Positions 25,158 through 31,808 of a stretch of 33,439 bases of DNA are shown here, in pieces. The stretch is from a bacterium. Its GTDB lineage: Bacteria; JAJVIF01; JAGGVT01. Where the stretch lies: assembly GCA_021157815.1 (NCBI GenBank), contig JAGGVT010000067.1, positions 1-33,439 of the forward strand, given 5' to 3'. The notes under the pieces were generated by a model. The model searched no databases. It saw only the letters and a program-made list of their open reading frames with translations, and was not told the DNA's origin. Numbering within the stretch: position 1 is the stretch's first letter; the number at the start of each line of letters is the position of its first letter. A program made the translations under genes and the position numbers.

Positions 25158-26078
25158 ATGAGCAATAATATATACATCGGAACCAGCGGATTCTCCTATG
25201 ATGACTGGAAGGAGATATTCTATCCCCCCAAGATGAATCGGAAGGATTTTCTCGAATTTTATTCAAACTTCTTTTCGACGATTGAGATTAACTTCACGTA
25301 CTATCAGATGCCGTTTGCCAAAACAATTGAAGCGCTTTTGCGCAAATCAGGCAACAGGCTCAAGTTCGTTATTAAAGCACATCAATCGCTGACACATGAA
25401 AGAGTCGAGGATGAATCCATATATTCGGAATTCCAGGATGCAATACTGCCTCTGGAAGACGCCGGACTGCTTACATGCATCCTGGCACAATTCCCTTTCA
25501 GTTACAAACGTAATCCGCAGAACATTGATTTCCTTGAGCGATTTATAAAACGTATGAACAGATATCCGTTAGTTGTGGAATTTCGCCACGCCTCATGGGT
25601 CAATGATGATATTCTTCAATTCCTCTCGGAAAGGGATATCGGATTTTGTTGTGTGGATGAGCCAAAGCTACCGGGACTGGTGCCCAAAGTTCTGACAAAC
25701 ACCAGTAAGATCGGCTATATAAGATTCCACGGCAGAAACAAGGAAACGTGGTGGAACTATAAAGACCAGTCAGAGCGTTACGACTACCTCTACCACAAAA
25801 GAGAAATTGGCGACTGGGCACGCCGTCTGAAGGAATTCCAGCCAAAAGTCGATGAGCTTTATGTCTTTTTCAATAACCATCCACGCGCGCAGGCCGTCAA
25901 GAACGCGTTTATGCTCAAACAGTATTTTGGAGAGGAGATCGATTATTCAAAGCATCCAGGCCTGTTCCAGCAGGAATTGGATTTTGAAGCGGAACAAAAA
26001 GAAAAAGCTACTGAAGATTCAGATAAGGCAGAAACTACTGAAGATGTAGATAAGGCAGAAACTACTGAAGATAAATAA
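25158..26078 (+). CDS. DUF72 (YecE-like) family protein
   Basis: A 306-residue protein of the DUF72 family, whose known structures are TIM barrels and whose reaction is unknown. Family marks: the opening IYIGTSGFSYDDWKEIFYP, the EINFTYYQMP segment, FVIKAHQSLTH, LAQFPFSY, VVEFRHASW, IRFHGRN and the late YVFFNNHPRAQAVKNA. The last 35 residues are a low-complexity acidic tail with two 9-residue repeats (TEDSDKAET, TEDVDKAET), not part of the family. It starts about 20 bases after the adenosyltransferase gene and is likely co-transcribed with it. An in-frame GTG two codons upstream is possible. Confidence 0.9.
   Translation: MSNNIYIGTSGFSYDDWKEIFYPPKMNRKDFLEFYSNFFSTIEINFTYYQMPFAKTIEALLRKSGNRLKFVIKAHQSLTHERVEDESIYSEFQDAILPLEDAGLLTCILAQFPFSYKRNPQNIDFLERFIKRMNRYPLVVEFRHASWVNDDILQFLSERDIGFCCVDEPKLPGLVPKVLTNTSKIGYIRFHGRNKETWWNYKDQSERYDYLYHKREIGDWARRLKEFQPKVDELYVFFNNHPRAQAVKNAFMLKQYFGEEIDYSKHPGLFQQELDFEAEQKEKATEDSDKAETTEDVDKAETTEDK
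26010..26075 (+). repeat. 27-bp tandem repeat in the DUF72 gene tail
   Basis: Two units of 27 bases (26010-26036 and 26037-26063) that differ at three positions, plus a 12-base partial unit. The period is a multiple of three, so the frame is kept and the tail gains acidic 9-residue repeats. Confidence 0.85.
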
Positions 26079-26176
26079 TCAGCTACGAAAAACTGAATTT
26101 TGCTAATGTAATGCCGGGAGTGTCGGCACACTTGGTCTGTTGAAAAAGGTGGGAAATGACCATTTATTGGTTTTTC

Positions 26177-26254
26177 GTAGGGGCGCTGCTTGCTGCGCCC
26201 TGAAGTTGCTACTTCTAATGCGGTACATCGGGGCGCAGCAAGCAACGCCCCTAC
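26177..26254. repeat. GTAGGGGCG palindromic repeat
   Basis: GTAGGGGCG..GCTTGCTGCGCCC pairs with GGGGCGCAGCAAGC..CGCCCCTAC across about 35 bases. It is preceded at 26132 by a bare CTGTTGAAAAAGG end like that of the 208-bp element. This begins the repeat-filled gap 26079-26577, which holds no gene. Confidence 0.8.
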
Positions 26255-26324
26255 ATATCATGGTTTATCCTCATAAATAATGCTTTTCAATAGTCCCACC
26301 CTTGCCGGCGAAGAATTATCCATG

Positions 26325-26553
26325 CCGGGAGCTTCGGCATCCTTGCCGGAAAAGGGGCGTAAGCCGCAGTTTTTTTTACAGGGGTGCTGACGCACCCAAC
26401 TTTCCGGCAAGGGTGCCGAAGAAACTGTCTCAAAACCTCCAAACAGCAAGAAAAACGTCATTCCGACATCCTACAAGCGAAGCGGTAGGATGGTCGGAAT
26501 GACAAATTATATATGTCTTGGTGATGTTTTGAGACAGGCTCCGAAGCTCCCGG
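26325..26553. mobile_element. Nested palindromic repeat cluster
   Basis: The outer arms CCGGGAGCTTCGG (26325-26337) and CCGAAGCTCCCGG (26541-26553) are exact complements. A 12-base perfect pair CCTTGCCGGAAA/TTTCCGGCAAGG lies within at 26341-26412. A separate unit at 26422-26540 with ends CTGTCTCAAAAC/GTTTTGAGACAG is flanked by direct repeats CCGAAG. It encloses a GTCATTCCGACATCCTAC hairpin (26457-26503). The last unit looks inserted into the outer palindrome. Confidence 0.7.
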
Positions 26554-26577
26554 GGTAAAAACGTCCAGGATTGAAAA

Positions 26578-28602
26578 TCAAATGCTTCGCATATACCCGA
26601 GTCTTCCGCCATCATCATTCCACGATATGTGCAAACGTGAATCGTCGTCAATATACAAATTATTAATCATACCCGGCACTCCAATATCGATTGATTCACT
26701 CCAGCTTGAACCGTCATCGCTGGTTTGAATTATCATGTTTCCTGCGGAATACAGGAGATACAGTTTGTTTGTGTTTGGGTCAACCCGCAGCGATGGCGCA
26801 TTCGCATTGGTATCAACATCATCAATAACAACCGAGGTTGAGAATGTAACTCCGCCATCCTTTGAAACATTGTATCGGACATCATCATAAGCGCCGTCCG
26901 AAAGATCAATCCAGACAACATGGATATAATCGTTGCCGTCGCAGGCAACACATGCGAGTCTTGAATCATTATCTGATTCGTTGAGCTGGTAAGCCAGTGA
27001 ATAGGAAACACCGACATCAGTTGACCTTGTCACGTAAACGCCGTCATTACCGGAATAATCACTCATGAAAGCGACAAAGATATTGCCGTTGGAATCACAG
27101 TCCATGACCGGGAACATTTCAGACGAACCCGTAGTTGGAAAGATATTGTAGCTAAGGTCAAGAGCAGGACTCCAGCTTGAACCGCCATTCAGGGTAGTTT
27201 GTGAAAACAAGCTGAAAGCAAACATTGGCGCGCCGTTTCTAATCGCGTGGATTATGTCGTTATCCACAACTTCTATGTCACAAAACAGCTCAAGATATGA
27301 TCCGCTCATATAGATATCATTTTCGAATGTGATGCCGTTATCCTTGCTTCTAGCGTATTCCATGTACGAACCGAATCCGGAAAGGTCTCCTCTACACCAT
27401 ACGGCATGAATTGTGCCGTCCGGGGAAACATCGAAAGCTGGAGATAAATGAATTGAAGCCGGATCGGGGGAATTAACCATTGTCGCCGGGTATTCAAAAG
27501 TATCGCCGCCGTCAACACTTCTCATCAAGCCAATCTGCTGATTATCCAGCTGATCATCATAGGAGTAGATTAGATATATATTGTCGTCGTATCCGTTTAT
27601 TCCCTCGCCACCCATTGAGCAACAATCAATAGTGGTATCGAATGTATATTCATCTATCAATCGCGGTGATTCAAATTCCAAACTATCGTCACCAACATCC
27701 AAAACAAGGAAATCATAGAGGATTACAGTCGAACCGGGCGACATTCCACCGAAGATTACATTATAAGTTCCGACTGATGCGCCCTGCGAATTTGTTATTT
27801 CCGCTGTGTATGTTTCAGTAGCAGGCTGATATTCAAGGAATGTCAATCCTCCTGTAAATGGCGTTGTATCAGCCGCCGCGATAACGACATCATCCTGATG
27901 ATCCTTGAATTTGACGCTTATTTCAGCGTTACCGCCTGATGGCGTCATGTACGATGAAGTTTGGATATCATGGATTTCAAAAGGTTCAAGGCACTGGTTT
28001 GGAAACGATGCCACAATCAGATAATCCACAAGAGGATTCGCGCCTGTTGGAAAAGCGAGTTCAAGCAGTTCAGTATCGATTGCACCCGGACCCACATCAA
28101 AAGCCCTGTCGTCATTTTCCTTCATGAACGCTATCTGCGGATTGAATGGAAAACCGCCTGAAGGGTCAAACAAGCTTGTGTAGCTATCGGAATTAAGCAC
28201 TTCCTTGCCATATAAATTAGTGAAAATCATTCGAACATCATAGACCTGCAGGGATGTTGGATTTTCAATCTTGAGTTCAATTGACATTACTTCATCGACA
28301 TACGACAGGATTTGATATCTGAAACATCCTCCCGTACATCCTGACGCTATAAATCCTGTGATGTCATAATTGGCACTTCCCGCCCGTTCTGTAACTGTGA
28401 TGGTTTCCGTGAAGGGGTCAATATCCATAGTGCCCATGAACATCAAACCGTAGCCGCTAAATTCAGGATTCATCAAATCGAAATTGCCAAAGGTCGTTTG
28501 GCATGATTCCGACACTGGAATCATTGGCTGATTTGAGGCATTGGAACAGCCGGATGTGAAAATAAACAAGACAAACAAAAGGAGAAGAAAGGAGAATCGC
28601 AT
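26578..28602 (-). CDS. Asp-box (BNR) beta-propeller lipoprotein
   Basis: A 674-residue predicted surface lipoprotein with signal peptide and lipobox TSGC (lipid Cys19). Residues 35-320 form a beta-rich base with a Cys pair (C89, C93) placed as in two other lipoproteins here, and motifs such as IELKIENP and GTYNVIFGG. The C-terminal half has six or seven sialidase-type Asp-box units, for example SVDGGDTFEYP, SKDNGITFEND, TLNGGSSWSPA, SKDGGVTFSTS and SDDGSSWSES, each preceded by a strand like HVVWIDL. A six-bladed propeller is expected; sialidase catalytic Arg residues are not evident, so binding is likelier than hydrolysis. The ATG at 28602 starts the signal peptide and has GGAG seven bases upstream; the earlier in-frame start is not used. 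Confidence 0.84.
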   Translation of the reverse strand: MRFSFLLLLFVLFIFTSGCSNASNQPMIPVSESCQTTFGNFDLMNPEFSGYGLMFMGTMDIDPFTETITVTERAGSANYDITGFIASGCTGGCFRYQILSYVDEVMSIELKIENPTSLQVYDVRMIFTNLYGKEVLNSDSYTSLFDPSGGFPFNPQIAFMKENDDRAFDVGPGAIDTELLELAFPTGANPLVDYLIVASFPNQCLEPFEIHDIQTSSYMTPSGGNAEISVKFKDHQDDVVIAAADTTPFTGGLTFLEYQPATETYTAEITNSQGASVGTYNVIFGGMSPGSTVILYDFLVLDVGDDSLEFESPRLIDEYTFDTTIDCCSMGGEGINGYDDNIYLIYSYDDQLDNQQIGLMRSVDGGDTFEYPATMVNSPDPASIHLSPAFDVSPDGTIHAVWCRGDLSGFGSYMEYARSKDNGITFENDIYMSGSYLELFCDIEVVDNDIIHAIRNGAPMFAFSLFSQTTLNGGSSWSPALDLSYNIFPTTGSSEMFPVMDCDSNGNIFVAFMSDYSGNDGVYVTRSTDVGVSYSLAYQLNESDNDSRLACVACDGNDYIHVVWIDLSDGAYDDVRYNVSKDGGVTFSTSVVIDDVDTNANAPSLRVDPNTNKLYLLYSAGNMIIQTSDDGSSWSESIDIGVPGMINNLYIDDDSRLHISWNDDGGRLGYMRSI

Positions 28603-28715
28603 GATAACGCTCCAAAGAAAGGATAAGAAATTAACAGCCTGCCTGTAATTTGATTTAACAAGCCTGCCTGAAATAATTATAATACCTAATATTTTATTTG
28701 CAATCCAAACGTGGA

Positions 28716-29432
28716 TTATTCTGAAATGGACCATCCTTCCGGAAGGTCATCCTCTTCGATTTCCTTGTCTCTGCGAAGATCAACAGGCTGGACATCTTTC
28801 GATCTGGTTTCCACAATTCTATCCCCGGCATCTTCACTAAACTCCAGGGATTCCTCTGCAAAAAGCCTTTCCTTGCTGATAACCGCTTTATATTGCTCAT
28901 AATGCCTTGCTTTCTGATTATCCATTTCACTTGTTGCTTTCATTATAATTCCCTGAAGGTAATCCTCAGCGGCATCAAATTGTTTTTCTACAATCAGCAT
29001 GTCAAGTTTGATATCCCCCTCCCAGCCTTGAAGCTGCTCTCGAAATCTGCCTGTACCGGTAGGCGCTGATTCCTCGGCAAAAACCCTTGTGACAAGCCTT
29101 GCGCCTGACCGCCTCGCTTTGGATTTGCTTACAATGACCGAATGATAAATCAGATATCCCCACAAACCAATCAATGCCAGGAAGAAATTGATTATCACCA
29201 TCAACCAAAACGGATAATTAACATCCTCAGCAGCTAGAACTGAACCCCAGTATCGATGGTTGAAAAAGGCGGCTATCGCGCCAATGATACATGCGCCGAC
29301 AGTATAGAAACCTATTCCATACTTTGAATGGGATTCCCAGCCAAGCATTAGCATCGTTACGAAATACGCGATGAAAATAAATATCGCTATTACAGTTGAT
29401 GCTATTGAAATCCCTAATGTTATCTCGACCAT
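28716..29432 (-). CDS. Membrane protein of unknown function with acidic cytoplasmic tail
   Basis: I do not recognise this 238-residue protein. Three hydrophobic segments are visible (about residues 5-28, 40-57 and 72-94 from the chosen start). They are followed by a basic patch (SKSKARRSGAR) and a charged, probably helical, soluble tail of about 135 residues that ends in an acidic EIEEDDLPEGW stretch. By the positive-inside rule the tail should be cytoplasmic. The preferred start is ATG 29432 with AGGGG eight bases upstream; an ATG 18 bases earlier lacks a site. The gene lies 113 bases ahead of the Asp-box lipoprotein on the same strand, so the two may form an operon. Confidence 0.7.
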   Translation of the reverse strand: MVEITLGISIASTVIAIFIFIAYFVTMLMLGWESHSKYGIGFYTVGACIIGAIAAFFNHRYWGSVLAAEDVNYPFWLMVIINFFLALIGLWGYLIYHSVIVSKSKARRSGARLVTRVFAEESAPTGTGRFREQLQGWEGDIKLDMLIVEKQFDAAEDYLQGIIMKATSEMDNQKARHYEQYKAVISKERLFAEESLEFSEDAGDRIVETRSKDVQPVDLRRDKEIEEDDLPEGWSISE

Positions 29433-29478
29433 TTCAAAGACCCCTGTCATTTCAGCCGGCGTTGATTTTCATGTCCAA

Positions 29479-29527
29479 CTAATTCACCAGCACAATTTAC
29501 ACCAGTGCAATTAACATTAGTTCACAA
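29479..29527. promoter_or_regulatory. Imperfect tandem AATT..CACCAG repeats
   Basis: Three degenerate units, AATTCACCAGCAC, AATTTACACCAGTGC and AATTAACATTAGTTCAC, lie in a row just upstream of the membrane protein gene and in the divergent gap before the lipoprotein at 29888. They could be a protein-binding array; this is pattern only. Confidence 0.3.
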
Positions 29528-29681
29528 GCCATATTCTAAAATAAAATCAAGCCAGTTGAAAGAGCAAATGATTTTATCAATTCAAATTGGCCTAAATCTT
29601 CTCCTATAATAACATCGTCATGCGTGATGATTTTGGCGTAGGATATGTCCAACCAGGCACTGTATTATTATGTAAAAGCTA

Positions 29682-29711
29682 TTGACAACGATATAACCAA
29701 TACGTTATTAT
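29682..29711 (+). promoter_or_regulatory. Probable sigma-70 promoter of the 29888 lipoprotein gene
   Basis: TTGACA (29682-29687), an 18-base spacer and TATTAT (29706-29711). Transcription would start near 29718, leaving an A/T-rich leader of about 170 bases. Confidence 0.6.
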
Positions 29712-29795
29712 TCATTGTTAGTTGACGGTAGTAATTAATTCAAGATTTTTAAAAATATATTAGCATTACAAGCGCATTAACAGTGGACAATAAGT

Positions 29796-29815
29796 TACTG
29801 ATTAGTACTGATTGG
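29796..29815 (+). promoter_or_regulatory. Two 10-bp tandem repeats in the lipoprotein leader
   Basis: TACTGATTAG followed at once by TACTGATTGG, a period of one helical turn, upstream of the TTG start at 29888. A nearby pair, GCATTACAA and GCATTAACA, also repeats. Possible operator or chance. Confidence 0.3.
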
Positions 29816-29887
29816 ATAGAAAGCTTTTTTCACATAGATTTTGAATTTTGAATATAAAACAGGAAAAATCAGCCTGGAGGTGTTACG

Positions 29888-31297
29888 TTGAAATCACTTT
29901 ACAGCGGTTTTGTAGTTATGGTTATGCTTCTCGCACTTGGCTTAAGCGCATGCTCAAGCTCATCACCACTTACACCAGTGGACACGCCTGACAATACGGC
30001 TCTCAACACAGGTGAGTGGAACGAAAGCTGGCTTGGTCTTTACGAGGTCTCGATTCATCCTGACCTTTCGTACGACCTTAACCCAATTCGCAGCTCAAGC
30101 GCGGTTGGCGATTTCTTTTTTGACCTTGACCTCGGCATTTATTTAAGAGGCCAATTCTGCCCGATTGGTGACTGTTTCAATATCGTATCAATCGGAGCAA
30201 CATCAGATGTTCCCCCAAGAATCACCATGGACATCTCAATCAAACATCCTTTTGCTCAGTATAACTCAGCTGAGCCTTTAAGCGGCTTGAATCGAGCCGA
30301 CCTGGATGTTTTCGACCCGAAAGTTGTAATCCTTACTGAAGGTGATACTGACAACCCGCTTGCTGGCGGTGTTGATGACACCCTTCTTACACTTGATGGT
30401 GGAGTATCAACAATCCTGGGCAACTTTGGATTTGTCCATGATAATGACCCCGTTGCTGATCCTCTGCTTTATGGCCAGCCAACCGACGCTCGACTGGTAG
30501 ATGCAGGCGGTCAGCCGGTTGACCCGGTCACAAACAACACGGAGATTTTCGTCTTTACAAAACCAGATGCTTATCCGACCGCGGATGTTCATCCGTACAA
30601 AGCTGTCTTCGGCGGAACAGCTGCAGATGGCGGTACGAACAATCCAACCGCGAATGACAATCGAATGAGCCAGGGAGAAGCTGCAGACTCGGCTCATTTC
30701 GAGCTTAATGTCAGCGCTGGAAGCCCGACTGTCTCCTTCATCATGGGCGTTTCCGCAGCGTACGGCCAGTCAGCAGTTGGAAGGGACAATCGCGCTCCTG
30801 AGAGTGTCAAATATTTTGTCCCGGCATATCGAACACCAACCGCGACAGATGTTCAGGTTACAACAACCGATGGTACGATTGGTACAACTGATGCAACTGT
30901 TCAGGTTCAGGTTATTGACCCGCAGGCTGGAGCCCCACTCATGGCTACATGGCTAGATTATGAAAGCCAGGCTGACGGTGGCGGCGGAATTCCGCAGGGA
31001 AATCGTGATGGTACAGTCACGTTTATTGACATGAACATTGATATTGTTCAGGTATCCGTTCCCGGACTCGTTACACCTTATTTCCACGAATTTGCGCAGC
31101 TTGCTGCCTCCGGTGGAACTGGTGAACCGACAAACCCGTGGGTATTCGACATGGTTGTTCCTGAAAGCGGTGAGATTGCGGGAACCTATGACGCTTACAT
31201 TCTTGTCAAGGACGATGTTTACGACAACGAATCAAGCGGCGCAGACTTTGAAACTCAGGCTTTTGTAGTCAAGAAGTTCGAGATTACTTTCAACTAA
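29888..31297 (+). CDS. Lipoprotein consisting of the conserved base module only
   Basis: A 469-residue predicted lipoprotein with lipobox LSAC (lipid Cys22). The rest matches the base module of the protein encoded at 18230-21346 in order: GLYEVSI, Cys pair (C91, C96), MDISIKHPF, LDVFD, VHPYKAVF, FIMGVSAAYGQSA, KYFVPAYR, a VQVQVIDPQAG strand, GTYDAYILVKDD and a closing VVKKFEITF. No propeller follows, so this is the minimal form of the family. The start is TTG at 29888, supported by GGAGG seven bases upstream. It has a good promoter, a strong ribosome site and a clean terminator, suggesting an abundant product. Function is unknown; an outer-membrane-anchored structural or binding role is inferred. 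Confidence 0.86.
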   Translation: MKSLYSGFVVMVMLLALGLSACSSSSPLTPVDTPDNTALNTGEWNESWLGLYEVSIHPDLSYDLNPIRSSSAVGDFFFDLDLGIYLRGQFCPIGDCFNIVSIGATSDVPPRITMDISIKHPFAQYNSAEPLSGLNRADLDVFDPKVVILTEGDTDNPLAGGVDDTLLTLDGGVSTILGNFGFVHDNDPVADPLLYGQPTDARLVDAGGQPVDPVTNNTEIFVFTKPDAYPTADVHPYKAVFGGTAADGGTNNPTANDNRMSQGEAADSAHFELNVSAGSPTVSFIMGVSAAYGQSAVGRDNRAPESVKYFVPAYRTPTATDVQVTTTDGTIGTTDATVQVQVIDPQAGAPLMATWLDYESQADGGGGIPQGNRDGTVTFIDMNIDIVQVSVPGLVTPYFHEFAQLAASGGTGEPTNPWVFDMVVPESGEIAGTYDAYILVKDDVYDNESSGADFETQAFVVKKFEITFN

Positions 31298-31327
31298 GAC
31301 ATTCCAGGCATTTGATATGAAATTGTC

Positions 31328-31357
31328 AGCCCGAGCGTTAGCTTGGGCTTTTTCTTT
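31328..31357 (+). terminator. Rho-independent terminator of the lipoprotein gene
   Basis: AGCCCGAGC and GCTTGGGCT pair over nine bases (one G-U) around a GTTA loop, followed by TTTTCTTTT. It begins 30 bases after the stop codon. This is the clearest terminator in the window. Confidence 0.88.
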
Positions 31358-31423
31358 TCATTTATCAGGAATTGAATAAGAATAGCAATGGGTTTAAGAG
31401 CTTATCGGGAAAGCCATAAATTC

Positions 31424-31461
31424 GTCATTCCGACATTCGCGAAGCGAATGGTCGGAATGAC
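31424..31461. repeat. GTCATTCCGAC hairpin repeat
   Basis: GTCATTCCGACATTCGC and GCGAATGGTCGGAATGAC pair with one bulged base around GAA. The same GTCATTCCGAC..GTCGGAATGAC ends bound the hairpin at 26457-26503. About 25 bases before it stands an AGAGCTTATCGGGAAAG sequence resembling the ends AGAGCCTGTCGGAGAAGG (11567) and AAGCCTGTCGAGAAAGG (31675). Confidence 0.8.
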
Positions 31462-31551
31462 GATCTCGTTCACACTCCCTGTTATTCGAATTTGGCATGG
31501 TAATATATGTAACCCAGTGTCCCTTCACCAGGGTATTTGCGTTAGTTCATC

Positions 31552-31584
31552 CCCATTTCCCCGGTTAATGAGAAACAAGACTAC
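31552..31584. repeat. Short dispersed repeat, copy 2
   Basis: CCCATTTCCCCGGTTAATG and the following AGAAAC..GACTAC match 1078-1111. No coding content. Between this and the hairpin near ftsW (31585-31742) only degenerate repeat fragments are visible. Confidence 0.7.
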
Positions 31585-31742
31585 CTTCTAACCAAAAAAT
31601 AATAACCGAGCCCCAAACGTTAGTGAGGGTGTTGGTGAAGCTTGAACCAAAATCGCTAATACCTCACACTAACAAGCCTGTCGAGAAAGGTGCCAATTTA
31701 ATTCAAAACGCTGGGTGCCGCCCATACAGCCCTCCGGGCTTT

Positions 31743-31778
31743 ATGGGTGAAATGTTGCGAATTTACACTTTCACCCAT
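31743..31778. terminator. Hairpin behind ftsW
   Basis: ATGGGTGAAA (31743-31752) and TTTCACCCAT (31769-31778) form a perfect 10-base stem with a 16-base loop, 30 bases downstream of the ftsW stop on the minus strand. There is no T tract, so termination is only possible, not shown. Confidence 0.4.
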
Positions 31779-31808
31779 GAGCTATCAGGAGAATGGTATG
31801 TTTAAAAA

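Noticed and set aside
26258-26502. Overlapping small open frames on both strands downstream of the DUF72 gene
   Set aside because: They coincide with nested palindromes; both strands read similar Cys- and Pro-rich peptides because the DNA is self-complementary.
28603-28734. 44-codon upstream extension of the Asp-box lipoprotein
   Set aside because: The signal peptide with lipobox starts at the ATG at 28602, which has its own GGAG; the extension would bury the signal peptide and overlaps the neighbouring gene.
29451-29887. tRNA or small structured RNA in the long A/T-rich gap
   Set aside because: No cloverleaf, CCA end or strong stem was found; the gap is better explained as a divergent control region.
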